NCBI GenBank assembly: GCA_010645155.1
Contig: JAAGOF010000055.1
Coordinates: 1,330,842-1,394,841 of the forward strand
Source of the DNA: Tigriopus japonicus
Lineage: Eukaryota; Arthropoda; Copepoda; Harpacticoida; Harpacticidae
Length of the DNA stretch: 64,000 nucleotides
Direction of reading: 5' to 3'
Below the pieces are notes generated by a model. The model made no database searches and had not been told where the DNA came from. It worked only from the letters and a program-made list of their open reading frames with translations. Positions 10,667-22,900 of this stretch are shown here, one piece after another. The position numbers and the translations under genes are program-made. How positions within the stretch are numbered: the first letter of the stretch is position 1; every line of letters begins with the position of its first letter.

Positions 10667-10929
10667 TTCGCTATCCAGTTCAGATCCTGACGTAATCCCG
10701 TGCCTGACAATTTTGCTTCGTGTCCATCGCGTTCCTTCGCCGTAAAATGTTCACAAACACGTATGAACATCTCAGAACTTAGTTTTGGATGTCGCTTAGG
10801 TCCTTCTTTGAGCCCACCACAAATGGATACGCCAGGCTCACCGTGTACTTCATTCAGGGTAGGGTTCTTTCGTCTTGACTTGTGCCGAAAGTAGTATGCA
10901 AGCTATTGTTAATCAAGACACCGTCCTGA

Positions 10930-11208
10930 CATGCGCTGTTCAAGGAGTTCCCTCCTGAAGCGTTGGTCTTCAAACCCTCGCAAGACATGACAACGAGGAG
11001 ACTTGTTACCAATGATGATGATCATAATCACCCACCCCAACGTGAATTTGAGTTGCTCGAGTGCATTGCCAACGCTCAGATCATTGAAGTTATGCAAAGT
11101 TCAGAGTATCCTATTATTCCTGCCCTTTTCTCCGACCAGCCCTCTCAACTTGAACGCGTCGATGTTTTCCTCCATGGTCTCTTTCCGAAGTCAAAAGATG
11201 ATACCTAA
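10930..11208 (+). pseudogene. Possible FLYWCH/MULE-type zinc-finger fragment
   Basis: One plus-strand frame reads TRRLVTNDDDHNHPPQ followed by an acidic/hydrophobic tail ending at 11208. The RLVT...HNHPP pattern is reminiscent of the C-terminal half of FLYWCH-type zinc fingers, common in mutator-like transposon proteins and their host derivatives, but the preceding aromatic and Cys ligands are not seen. No splice context was found. It could be a relic exon or a chance resemblance. Confidence 0.2.
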
Positions 11209-12200
11209 ACTCATACTATCCCATTGACCTGACTTCGTTACGAATAATTACGCATGGGTGAAACACATACCCAACTCTCTGCCAGTGGTTACATAACCAA
11301 ATACTGGGTTGGTCGTCAGTTATCAGACAAGAAGGAACTGGCCCAAAATGATGGGTAAATACGTAAGTCTGGAATGCCACAAGGGAGGGGCTCTCTAACC
11401 CAGGAGTCAATATAGGTACGTAAATCTAACCGTCTCTCATAAACTGTCTTTGCAAAATCCAGCTTGAATTCTAATATTGAAGTAAATAGCTGTCGTTAAC
11501 AACTGGAGCGACCAAACTGGACTTGTATCACCGAGGAGACTCAAACCTGATTTTTGGTTTCAAGTCAAAGAACGTCAGTCAAGGTCAGTCCTGAGATAGA
11601 TCTTTCAACCCGGGTTCGTTTTTTCCGCTTGACTAGCCATGGTTTCCAGTTTCTGATTCGAGGATCCCCTCCCAAAAGCCGATCACCTTAAAAATCAGGC
11701 CGGCTATGATGAAATGATCTTTGCCCATAAATCAAGTCGACCAATTAAGAATGGAATCCAAGGAACTTGTTCTTTTTTTTTTTTTTGAAGAGTTCCTCAG
11801 TGAGGTGTCATCATCTTTCATTTTCAACACATTTTGTGTAATACATCTATGCATCAACTGTTTTGTTCTCACAAAAGATTCCTCCCATGTTGCACTTTCA
11901 AGTATCGGCAAATTGCAAAAGAAGAAGGTTTGCATCAAGTCAATCGCAAGCAAAAAGTTCTGAATCTTCAGAAATGTTCAATTTTTAATAATATCAATTA
12001 TCATCTTGGTTACCGTTGAAATTAACATTTTGTTATTAATCGATGAGCATAATTATCCTTAATGGCGTTTAGCTTGTCATGGGAAATCTACAGATGGAAG
12101 CAAAAATTCATGTTATTTATTGGAGCAAGTAACCACTCACCCAAATTTTTCAATTCATTTTTTAAAGTTTTTTAAAATTTTTTAAAATTTTTAAAGTAGG
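11209..12200. other. Intergenic flank of the large palindrome
   Basis: No supported gene. A/T homopolymer-rich sequence (about 12155-12195, repeated TTTTAAA) immediately precedes the palindrome's left edge. Confidence 0.4.
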
Positions 12201-12300
12201 AGTAGTATATAGATTCACCAGATTTTCGACTCGATCTAATCAATCAAGTAAATCATGCATAACCCCTAATTTCCGGCCCGGATGTAATGGCCTGATTTTG

Positions 12301-12770
12301 GAAAAAAGCAGGTGCACAACAAATTTGAACAAAGAAAGGAAGACAAAAGTTTGAATTGCATCACTCAAATCCATTAATTACTTAAAATCTATTGAGATGA
12401 CTCAAATACATTAATCACTTAAACTGTAATGAGATGACATAATAATTTCCCAGGGATGACTCATCATCATGTTGGAAAAAGAAGCAGGTGCGCAACAAAC
12501 ATGGAATGAACAAAGGAACCTCAAAGGAAGTGGCAGGCAACATTTTTAATTGCATTTAAACAAATAGACTAATTAATCACTTAATATCTATTGAGATGAA
12601 GCAACAACTTCCCAAGCATGACCCACATGTATCATCATTTTGAAAAAGCAAGTGTGCAACAAGCATGAATGAACAAAGAAACATCACTAGAAGTACTTTT
12701 GACATGCAACATTTTTTAATTGCATTTAAACAAATAGACTAATTAATAACTTAAAATTTATTGCGGACAA
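12301..12770. repeat. Three ~130-175-bp tandem repeats in the left arm
   Basis: Units start at 12301, 12475 and 12642, each opening with GAAAAA-GCAGGTG-like sequence and containing the shared 'ttgcatttaaacaaatagactaattaat' and 'attgagatga' blocks in whole or part. They sit near the outer end of the palindrome arm and are mirrored in the right arm. Tandem repeats within long inverted repeats are a hallmark of foldback-type transposons. Confidence 0.8.
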
Positions 12771-13183
12771 TTAAAATTGATTAACAAATCAAAAGTTTAT
12801 AACCAAACTGCGGAAAGCGTGTTGGTTGCTAACGCAACCTGTTCATCGTAACGGAAGAAGCACCGACAAGGTGAACAATATTCTTAACATGCACTCAGGA
12901 TAAACATGCACAGGAAGTAAATCTTTGAAACAATGGTAATTTGTTGGTGATAGAAGAGCAACAAAAGTCTTTATAGTAGAAATAAACCACAAATAAAAAA
13001 TGAAAAGGTATTTTTTGCAATGAACATTTCAAATTTTATTTCGTGTGATTAACAAATAAGTTTATCCTTGCTGGGAATAATTCGGAAACACACTGTTTTT
13101 ATGTCAACACAATCCATTCACAGCAACTTTGAATGTGTCAAAACGGCGTCATGTGTATTGAAATCAAAATAGTACATGAAATT

Positions 13184-13456
13184 TCATTTATATTTTCGCA
13201 ATTTGTATGTAAGCACTTCCAATGGCAGCTTCTTGAGCTGCCATTCCAATTTTCGCATCGTCCCCCAGACATATCTTCTTTTAAAACGAGTGACGTCACC
13301 TTTACAAGAACCTTGAAAATACAAGTGAACAATGTTACATCAACCATTCATCATTTGTAAACTTGAACTAATCTTACCAAAATGTGATTGACACGGAGAT
13401 GTTCCATGCGCAGACTTTGAACTTTTCTTGATGCGCTTTTGAGTTGGAGACAACAT
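13184..13456 (-). CDS. Possible small two-exon gene in the left palindrome arm
   Basis: Mirror of the model at 18637-18909. Minus-strand exons 13456-13378 and 13311-13184 join across a 66-bp intron with a GTAAGA donor and TTTTCAAG acceptor to give a basic peptide of about 68 residues beginning MLSPTQKRIKKSSK and ending LTYKLRKYK. In this copy one residue differs (Val in place of Ala in RRYAWG). It is Lys/Arg-rich with no recognised domain; it could be one exon pair of a transposase carried by the palindromic element. Confidence 0.2.
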
Positions 13457-14702
13457 GATTTGACTAATAACAGAAGTATACTCTTATTCATGTGCACAGA
13501 CTCTTGTCTTTTTATGATCTCTCCTTCACTCTGACACTGCAAAATGTTAAAATGTTTTATTTCCATTTACCTTTGAATGGAAGAAGCGTGTTTGAACAAT
13601 ATTTCAATCCAATTCCCACAGTGGGCAATGAACTTCATGGATCATAATCAAGGTTAGCAGACACAGGAAGCCATGAATATTTACTTGAAATGCTCTGAAT
13701 TTGAGTTTTGATTGAAGATCATCAATCATTTCCAAAACATATTTAAACAGAGTGGATGTCAAATACTAAAACTACCAAAGTTATTGATGAAACAAGTGAT
13801 TAAATCGGAATTATGTTATGTGATAACCCTCAACTGTGAAAAATCAAGCAAACACCAAGTTTGCAGGTGTTTCCCTGTTTGAAAAGCACCTCCACTAATG
13901 AAGAAAACCCACCACTCTTCACAAATGCTTACCAATTCGTCTTTTTCCTCACTTTGACTACTTTGCACATGCCCTTTTCCATATGTGCACACCCGCTTTT
14001 GTTCAGCTAAGTTGAAAGTAGAGAGTTTGACAATAAGATTCTTTACCTAAAAGTTTAAAGATATTTCTATGTAAAAGAAGCCAGCTAAAGCCCACTACCA
14101 TGTGAATGAGTAAGACGACAAAACCAAAGCCTTACTGTAGGTTGTTTATAGAGTACAAACCATGGCAAGTGGTAGCTGCAGTAGTGGTAAGCCAAGGCAG
14201 ACGCAAAAGAAGGTTGAGGAGAGTAATTGAGAGCTGCACCACATAGATATTGGCGCAAGACATGTGGATACCCGCTCAAGGAAGGACACCTCTGTTGGGG
14301 ACAGTCATGTACTTGCAACTGAGAATGAATCTCATGTACATACTTGTACGTATGTGTATTTACATGTGCGCAATAGCTTCATTTCTCTATTTCCATTACC
14401 GAGTTCTGGCACCGAAGCATGCACAAGTATGGAAGTCTCCCTCGCATTATGTGTGGACCAAGCCATCTCTTTAGCAATTGTATACCTATATTGATAGAAG
14501 GAGTACTTTCAAGGTAGACATCTCTTACTAGGGAAACCGGGCAATGATCTCTGACAGGCCAAGATGGCAAAACAGACGAGCACATATCCTACATTGCGCA
14601 CAAAAGTAGACCTCCCATGTCAGATGGTAGCACTATATGATTCGGGGCAAGTGCGATAGGAGGTTAAGGAGAGTGGTTAAAAGTTGTTCACCATAGATGT
14701 AG

Positions 14703-15863
14703 ATACAAAGCGTCTATTAATCAAATCAAAGAGCGCTTGTAATGGTAATGAATATAGCTAAATTTATCTTGTAGGGAGTTCAAAGCCTTGATAACTTCTT
14801 TCCTTTCAAATGGTCTAAAGGTGAATCCATCAACAATTTGCCCACGTTTTTCCCAATATTTCGATAGGTCCAATCATACCAGGTTTTATTTTTGACTTGA
14901 TAGATGTCAATTTGTTTTCAAAGAAGGATGCAAGCTCTTCAGATGTTTTTCTTGGAATCAGTCAGTACCTGATCTTCAACCATGATGCAGCTTGAGCCAC
15001 TATTTGCTTGCTTTTTTTGGTGTGTGCCTTGTTGATGGTATTCCAAACATTTTTACTGTACATGCCTTCTTTGGCTTGCCTTCTTGTTTCTCTTCCAACT
15101 CAATTCACACAACAATTTCTCGATTTTCAAAGCATTTACAAAGAGCATCTTTCTCGATCCTAACGGCAGCATCACATTCTCTTTTTGGAGAGTCTCTTTC
15201 TTGCAACACTGCTTTTGTATCCTCACTGAAAGCTCTTTTATAGGATGAGGGAATAGCAAAAGCGCACCCTGGTGGGTGCTTATCAAGCACCCGATTGACA
15301 TTTTTTTCTATGAATTTACCCATAAAGTCCGTGTCAGTATCCCAACAAAGATAATGACACGGAATTCCCCAAAGATCTGTTAAAAGTTGTCTTTTCTCAT
15401 CTGTTTGTAGCATCTTTTCGCAATCCACTTCTTTGATTTTGATGCATCCAATTTCCTCCATGGAATTGTAGCCACAAGAAGACAATGGTGACTCACAGCG
15501 CTTTGGAGTTTATAAGTTTTCAAGCAAAGATTTGGACCGCAACATATGTGGTCTATGGTTGAATGACAAGTCTCATCTTGATCTCGCCTTTCTTCAAATG
15601 TGTGCTGAACTCCTGTCTCCACAAGGTCACAGACCCGTCACTAGAGTCAATTACCCGCCACAGAGACATCAAATGATGATTGTCACCTTCAATTCTCTTT
15701 ACGTTCAAGTTCATGTCTACACCCATAATTATGAGCTTGCCTTCACTCACTGCTACTCTTTCCATTTGAGGAACTGGCTCAAATGCTTAGGCACATGTTG
15801 TTTTACAGACACCCCACTCCACCCACCCACGGTAGAACACTGCAAAGAGAACCTTTTTGTCCC
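14703..15863 (-). pseudogene. Decayed non-LTR retroelement fragment, left arm
   Basis: Mirror copy of 16230-17390. The minus strand carries an endonuclease-like segment, the linker, and the beginning of a reverse transcriptase, interrupted by frameshifts and stops. See the right-arm entry for motifs. The coding direction runs outward from the palindrome centre. Confidence 0.6.
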
Positions 15864-16019
15864 TATTTTGTAATCCCTCTAACTGGATAAGCGGGAGATA
15901 CTTGTCCATAAGGTTGTCTCTCAGTCTAAACCTACACTGCAATTAAAGCTTTTGAGTACTGTCACCCTCGCTTTGTTGGTTTTTGTTCTTGCGAAAAACA
16001 TGCCAAAACCGGCGTTTTT

Positions 16020-16073
16020 TCAAATCTTAATTTTTTCCAGGATAAAATTCAAAATCCGTGAAATGTGTTTGCC
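16020..16073. other. 54-bp spacer at the palindrome centre
   Basis: The only non-inverted DNA in the palindrome, flanked by CCGGCGTTTTT and its complement AAAAACGCCGG. It is AT-rich with no motif recognised. Confidence 0.9.
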
Positions 16074-16229
16074 AAAAACGCCGGTTTTGGCATGTTTTTC
16101 GCAAGAACAAAAACCAACAAAGCGAGGGTGACAGTACTCAAAAGCTTTAATTGCAGTGTAGGTTTAGACTGAGAGACAACCTTATGGACAAGTATCTCCC
16201 GCTTATCCAGTTAGAGGGATTACAAAATA

Positions 16230-17390
16230 GGGACAAAAAGGTTCTCTTTGCAGTGTTCTACCGTGGGTGGGTGGAGTGGGGTGTCTGTAAAACAACATGT
16301 GCCTAAGCATTTGAGCCAGTTCCTCAAATGGAAAGAGTAGCAGTGAGTGAAGGCAAGCTCATAATTATGGGTGTAGACATGAACTTGAACGTAAAGAGAA
16401 TTGAAGGTGACAATCATCATTTGATGTCTCTGTGGCGGGTAATTGACTCTAGTGACGGGTCTGTGACCTTGTGGAGACAGGAGTTCAGCACACATTTGAA
16501 GAAAGGCGAGATCAAGATGAGACTTGTCATTCAACCATAGACCACATATGTTGCGGTCCAAATCTTTGCTTGAAAACTTATAAACTCCAAAGCGCTGTGA
16601 GTCACCATTGTCTTCTTGTGGCTACAATTCCATGGAGGAAATTGGATGCATCAAAATCAAAGAAGTGGATTGCGAAAAGATGCTACAAACAGATGAGAAA
16701 AGACAACTTTTAACAGATCTTTGGGGAATTCCGTGTCATTATCTTTGTTGGGATACTGACACGGACTTTATGGGTAAATTCATAGAAAAAAATGTCAATC
16801 GGGTGCTTGATAAGCACCCACCAGGGTGCGCTTTTGCTATTCCCTCATCCTATAAAAGAGCTTTCAGTGAGGATACAAAAGCAGTGTTGCAAGAAAGAGA
16901 CTCTCCAAAAAGAGAATGTGATGCTGCCGTTAGGATCGAGAAAGATGCTCTTTGTAAATGCTTTGAAAATCGAGAAATTGTTGTGTGAATTGAGTTGGAA
17001 GAGAAACAAGAAGGCAAGCCAAAGAAGGCATGTACAGTAAAAATGTTTGGAATACCATCAACAAGGCACACACCAAAAAAAGCAAGCAAATAGTGGCTCA
17101 AGCTGCATCATGGTTGAAGATCAGGTACTGACTGATTCCAAGAAAAACATCTGAAGAGCTTGCATCCTTCTTTGAAAACAAATTGACATCTATCAAGTCA
17201 AAAATAAAACCTGGTATGATTGGACCTATCGAAATATTGGGAAAAACGTGGGCAAATTGTTGATGGATTCACCTTTAGACCATTTGAAAGGAAAGAAGTT
17301 ATCAAGGCTTTGAACTCCCTACAAGATAAATTTAGCTATATTCATTACCATTACAAGCGCTCTTTGATTTGATTAATAGACGCTTTGTAT
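16230..17390 (+). pseudogene. Decayed non-LTR retroelement (EEP endonuclease to RT start), right arm
   Basis: Overlapping plus-strand frames, once frameshifts are allowed for, read as an apurinic-like endonuclease: VLFAVFYRGWVEWG (16235 region), then KLIIMGVDMNLNV with the MGDxN-type catalytic Asn context, then CHSTIDHICCGPNL and a 'SAVSHHCLLVATI' segment equivalent to the terminal SDH motif (Asp replaced by His). A linker follows with EDTKAVLQERDSPKRECDAA and SEELASFFENKL, and then the lead-in to a reverse transcriptase ('FRPFERKEVIKALNSLQDKFS'-like). The element stops before the catalytic RT palm. It is a stop- and frameshift-bearing relic of the CR1/Jockey-like type, present in both palindrome arms. 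Confidence 0.6.
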
Positions 17391-18636
17391 CTACATCTAT
17401 GGTGAACAACTTTTAACCACTCTCCTTAACCTCCTATCGCACTTGCCCCGAATCATATAGTGCTACCATCTGACATGGGAGGTCTACTTTTGTGCGCAAT
17501 GTAGGATATGTGCTCGTCTGTTTTGCCATCTTGGCCTGTCAGAGATCATTGCCCGGTTTCCCTAGTAAGAGATGTCTACCTTGAAAGTACTCCTTCTATC
17601 AATATAGGTATACAATTGCTAAAGAGATGGCTTGGTCCACACATAATGCGAGGGAGACTTCCATACTTGTGCATGCTTCGGTGCCAGAACTCGGTAATGG
17701 AAATAGAGAAATGAAGCTATTGCGCACATGTAAATACACATACGTACAAGTATGTACATGAGATTCATTCTCAGTTGCAAGTACATGACTGTCCCCAACA
17801 GAGGTGTCCTTCCTTGAGCGGGTATCCACATGTCTTGCGCCAATATCTATGTGGTGCAGCTCTCAATTACTCTCCTCAACCTTCTTTTGCGTCTGCCTTG
17901 GCTTACCACTACTGCAGCTACCACTTGCCATGGTCTGTACTCTATAAACAACCTACAGTAAGGCTTTGGTTTTGTCGTCTTACTCATTCACATGGTAGTG
18001 GGCTTTAGCTGGCTTCTTTTACATAGAAATATCTTTAAACTTTTAGGTAAAGAATCTTATTGTCAAACTCTCTACTTTCAACTTAGCTGAACAAAAGCGG
18101 GTGTGCACATATGGAAAAGGGCATGTGCAAAGTAGTCAAAGTGAGGAAAAAGACGAATTGGTAAGCATTTGTGAAGAGTGGTGGGTTTTCTTCATTAGTG
18201 GAGGTGCTTTTCAAACAGGGAAACACCTGCAAACTTGGTGTTTGCTTGATTTTTCACAGTTGAGGGTTATCACATAACATAATTCCGATTTAATCACTTG
18301 TTTCATCTATAACTTTGGTAGTTTTAGTACTTGACATCCACTCTGTTTAAATATGTTTTGGAAATGATTGATGATCTTCAATCAAAACTCAAATTCAGAG
18401 CATTTCAAGTAAATATTCATGGCTTCCTGTGTCTGCTAACCTTGATTATGATCCATGAAGTTCATTGCCCACTGTGGGAATTGGATTGAAATATTGTTCA
18501 AACACGCTTCTTCCATTCAAAGGTAAATGGAAATAAAACATTTTAACATTTTGCAGTGTCAGAGTGAAGGAGAGATCATAAAAAGACAAGAGTCTGTGCA
18601 CATGAATAAGAGTATACTTCTGTTATTAGTCAAATC

Positions 18637-18909
18637 ATGTTGTCTCCAACTCAAAAGCGCATCAAGAAAAGTTCAAAGTCTGCGCATGGAACATCTCCGT
18701 GTCAATCACATTTTGGTAAGATTAGTTCAAGTTTACAAATGATGAATGGTTGATGTAACATTGTTCACTTGTATTTTCAAGGTTCTTGTAAAGGTGACGT
18801 CACTCGTTTTAAAAGAAGATATGCCTGGGGGACGATGCGAAAATTGGAATGGCAGCTCAAGAAGCTGCCATTGGAAGTGCTTACATACAAATTGCGAAAA
18901 TATAAATGA
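18637..18909 (+). CDS. Possible small two-exon gene in the right palindrome arm
   Basis: Exon 18637-18715 and exon 18782-18909 join in frame across a 66-bp intron (G|GTAAGA ... TTTTCAAG|G). The 68-residue basic product has MLSPTQKRIKKSSK at its start, CKGDVTRFKRRYAWGTMRK in the middle, and LTYKLRKYK before a TGA. Intron size and splice sites match the better-supported genes elsewhere in the window, but no domain is recognised and upstream exons may exist (a GTAAGC donor follows an ATG-led frame at about 18111-18160). If genuine, it may be part of a transposase carried by the palindromic element. Low confidence. Confidence 0.2.
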
Positions 18910-19322
18910 AATTTCATGTACTATTTTGATTTCAATACACATGACGCCGTTTTGACACATTCAAAGTTGCTGTGAATGGATTGTGTTGACATAAAAACAG
19001 TGTGTTTCCGAATTATTCCCAGCAAGGATAAACTTATTTGTTAATCACACGAAATAAAATTTGAAATGTTCATTGCAAAAAATACCTTTTCATTTTTTAT
19101 TTGTGGTTTATTTCTACTATAAAGACTTTTGTTGCTCTTCTATCACCAACAAATTACCATTGTTTCAAAGATTTACTTCCTGTGCATGTTTATCCTGAGT
19201 GCATGTTAAGAATATTGTTCACCTTGTCGGTGCTTCTTCCGTTACGATGAACAGGTTGCGTTAGCAACCAACACGCTTTCCGCAGTTTGGTTATAAACTT
19301 TTGATTTGTTAATCAATTTTAA

Positions 19323-19885
19323 TTGTCCGCAATAAATTTTAAGTTATTAATTAGTCTATTTGTTTAAATGCAATTAAAAAATGTTGCATGTCAAAAGTAC
19401 TTCTAGTGATGTTTCTTTGTTCATTCATGCTTGTTGCACACTTGCTTTTTCAAAATGATGATACATGTGGGTCATGCTTGGGAAGTTGTTGCTTCATCTC
19501 AATAGATATTAAGTGATTAATTAGTCTATTTGTTTAAATGCAATTAAAAATGTTGCCTGCCACTTCCTTTGAGGTTCCTTTGTTCATTCCATGTTTGTTG
19601 CGCACCTGCTTCTTTTTCCAACATGATGATGAGTCATCCCTGGGAAATTATTACGTCATCTCATTACAGTTTAAATGATTAATGTATATACTACTTTGTT
19701 TCGCACCTGCTCTTTTTCAACATGATGACGAGTCATCCCTGGGAAATTATTACGTCATCTCATTACATTTTAAATGATTAATGTATTTGAGTCATTATTT
19801 TTTTAATTGTACGTATTTTGAGCTGTGCAATTTAAACTTTTGTCTTCCTTTCTTTGTTCAAATTTGTTGTACACCTGCTTTTTTC
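19323..19885. repeat. Outer tandem repeats of the right palindrome arm
   Basis: Mirror of 12301-12770 with an extra partial unit; repeated blocks 'caattaaaaatgttgc', 'gtcatctcattaca' and 'tgaatgatta'-like motifs recur at roughly 90-170-bp spacing. Confidence 0.7.
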
Positions 19886-19985
19886 CAAAATCAGGCCATT
19901 ACATCCGGGCCGGAAATTAGGGGTTATGCATGATTTACTTGATTGATTAGATCGAGTCGAAAATCTGGTGAATCTATATACTACT

Positions 19986-22900
19986 GGTAGGAATAAAGGG
20001 TCAGGCGACAACACGGCCCAAACCAAGACAAATTCACGAAGTTAGATTACAAAATGATACTGAAAGATCCATTGAAACTAGATAAGTTCAAACGATTAGG
20101 TCAACGATCTCTTTCGTTGTCCCGCAACTCTTTTCTCTTCTCAACAAATTTGTAGAATTTGATGATCTAACCGCATTTAAGCCTGGTTTAGGGTACTACT
20201 CACTACTTTTCTTAATGAATTAATCCTGTATTCATAGGTTGTTAAGGTCTACCAGCTCTAGTATGTTGCTAAACGAAATATCACACAAATTTTAAAATAA
20301 TGATTAGTCTCTTTAATTTTACTGTTTTGCCAAGGATGAAATGTCTTTTAACGGTATTCAAGGTAATCGCAAGTGACACTCTTGCGAATCTAAATATTGA
20401 AATGAAGTAGGCAAAAACTGTATAATACGAAGCCAAGAAGTTAATAAAACATTCCAATCCATAACGATGAAATTGTTCTCTAATTTGAAAGTGAATGAAT
20501 TTTGCAACATATGTGATTATTGGGAGGAAATATTGTATGTTTGCATAATAAAAAATATGTTAAATCCGTTACTGATAATCTTTCTAAAAATCACACTTGT
20601 CAACTTAGTTCAAGATTATTCGCATATTTGATGAACCTGATATTTGTTGAACCAATGGGAACCTTGAATATGCGTGGGATTAGTTGAATGTCGACTTGCT
20701 CTGAACTACAGTACTATGTCCAAGCTCATGTTAGATGGACAGATTTGTCGGAAATCTACATGGGCGTTATTTTTGGAAAATCAAGGAAAGTTCCCTGGAA
20801 ATATGAGCATATCTTACGACACGAATACTTCTCTATTCGTCGCTACGTCATTTAGATAAGACTCGAATGGATGTAATTCAAGTTCACCCAAATGAGGATT
20901 TTTTTGCGCAGAAAAAATTGCATTTGCGAAGGAAGCAAACAAATTCTTGCAAACATCGACCTTTTGCCAAAGCACAAGCACGGGAAAAGCGACGCCATTT
21001 GGAAACAAATGTTTATCGGACATGTGGGAATTGCTTGGCCACTGAATAATATTCTTTCTCTAAAGAGTTTTTTTATCTCCCAAATTGCTTTTGTTTCAAC
21101 GTACCTATACCTGGCCACTTTTTGAAGAGAACAAAATTGAACAAAAGAGCCACATATTCTATGTACATGATCCAATTCATCATAGCAGAGCCAAAGACAA
21201 TGAATGGTCTATATCTCGTTCTAGGGCTCTAAAGTCATCAGCGTTGAAAACGGATTCTCCTCGTGTTCAATTGCAAAGTGCAGTTTGGTGTGGGCCCTTC
21301 GAACGACGACCTGGACCACGCCTTTGTACTTGAAACTTTTGAGTGACTCCGAGACTAACTGGACAAACCAGATCTGATCAGAAAAAAAGCCTCAAGACTT
21401 GAGGTCCGATCGGTCAGTGAATGTTTGAGCGAGCGGACGAGAATCAGCTATCGAATGAATGATTCCTTGCAGAATTAGAATCTACGACCCTCAAACGTGA
21501 AGAATATGAAGGCTTCATTATGTTTGGAGATTAAAACAAGAAGCCTCGTGAACGGTCAAATTGAGTTCACTGCTAATTTTCTGGTCCTAATCAGGCTGCA
21601 GTGTGAAGAACTGTTCGTGAATAAGGTGTTATGTGATTTGCGTTCAACGGCTAAGAAGTCGATTTATTGATCTTGAGACTTTCATGCGTCCTTGGATTAT
21701 GACTCTGAAATAATGTTAGGCCTGACTCCGTCCAAAGAACGACCCATCGAGCTATTTAGAGATCTAGAAGAGGAGTTTGGTCTTTAGAATACTTTGGATT
21801 TTTAACGGAATGTCAAGTACTTGATTTGTTTTGTGCAAGGGAGCCCGTGGCAAAGGCCCGATTTCGTCGTTTCAATATTTTTTTGGTTTTTATGAAATGG
21901 TTATTTATTCTTGGCCATTGAAAACGCTGGTGAGCATACCGATTCTACAATTACTCCCATGCTTCTTCAGTTGTTGCACAACTTTTCAATCAGGACATTA
22001 CAGGTATTTAATTAACACTAATTAACAGTAGTCAAGACAAGAAAATATTTATGAAACAACTTTCTTATTCAAAGAGTCCTTGACGTATTTCACAAAATCA
22101 AACTAAAGGCGAAACTTATTGCCTTACTCTAGGCATCCATTGTAAATTCGTTACCAATTCAACACGTGAAATATATCCGGATTCAAACGCTTCTTTTCTG
22201 CTTCTTTGATTTGGCAGGTTTTAAGGCCTTGGGCTTTCCCAAGGTCGCTTCTCTTTTCAGAACTCTACCGGTAGTAAACTTCAGCGAGGCTTTTGTTGCT
22301 TGTGGGCAGAGCGTGAGAAAGTGGTTTAAATCATTTTTGGTGTTGCTCCCAAGCCAAAAGGATATGCCCTAAAATTGACTTTTGGCCTTTCCCTGTGGTG
22401 TACGTACAGTACAAAACCTAAAAACATGTCTCTAAAATCAAGATTTTGTTGTTATTGGCTTGTCTTCAAAAGCATGCCTTTACACAAGTGTCTTTATTTT
22501 TTAATTGAAATTTGTTCATCAAATATAAAGGGAGGACCATAAAAAGCACACAATCTGAATTTCTCGCCCCTTGTATATTAATCATTTGAGTAGGTTATGC
22601 TGACAATTCGCCAAATTTGAAGGTATTCCCTTGGTGTAACTATATGTAAATCCTATCAACAATAAAGACGTTTCCTCAAAAAAAGCCTCCTTCTCATTTA
22701 AATAATATATCGGAGACGACCGAAAGTTTGATTTTTCGGCCTCCCTGTAAACACGTAAATCGCATCAAATATTTTTGTTTCAAAAGCCCTGGCCAACCCA
22801 CCAAAATAATCTCTAGTCTCATAGGATTTAAGGTCCCTTTTCGGTGACGGTTTATGCAATTTTCAATATCTGGTTACGTTTTTATTTCATGTCCATTAGA

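Larger units (their letters stand above)
12201..16019. repeat. Left arm of a ~7.8-kb palindrome
   Basis: This 3.8-kb arm is the reverse complement of 16074-19985. For the inner 3.6 kb, position x pairs with 32093 - x without gaps that I could detect, and translated segments on opposite strands are identical apart from a few substitutions (for example Phe/Ser near 14160 and Asp/Gly near 13270). The outer edge AGTAGTATATAGATTCACC at 12201 matches the complement ending at 19985. The arm contains, from outside inward, about 170-bp tandem repeats, a possible small spliced gene, and a decayed non-LTR retroelement. Confidence 0.95.
16074..19985. repeat. Right arm of the ~7.8-kb palindrome
   Basis: Reverse complement of 12201-16019. 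It is about 93 bp longer than the left arm because of an additional partial tandem-repeat unit and rearranged sequence near 19690-19815, where the motif 'tatatactact' that also marks the arm's outer end appears internally. The differences show that the two arms have begun to diverge. Short 'gtagg' sequences lie next to both outer ends (12196-12200; 19987-19991), possibly a weak target-site duplication. Confidence 0.95.

Noticed and set aside
15532..15873. 113-codon ORF, and its mirror on the opposite strand at 16220-16561
   Set aside because: Antisense shadow of the retroelement endonuclease; duplicated only because the palindrome is symmetric.
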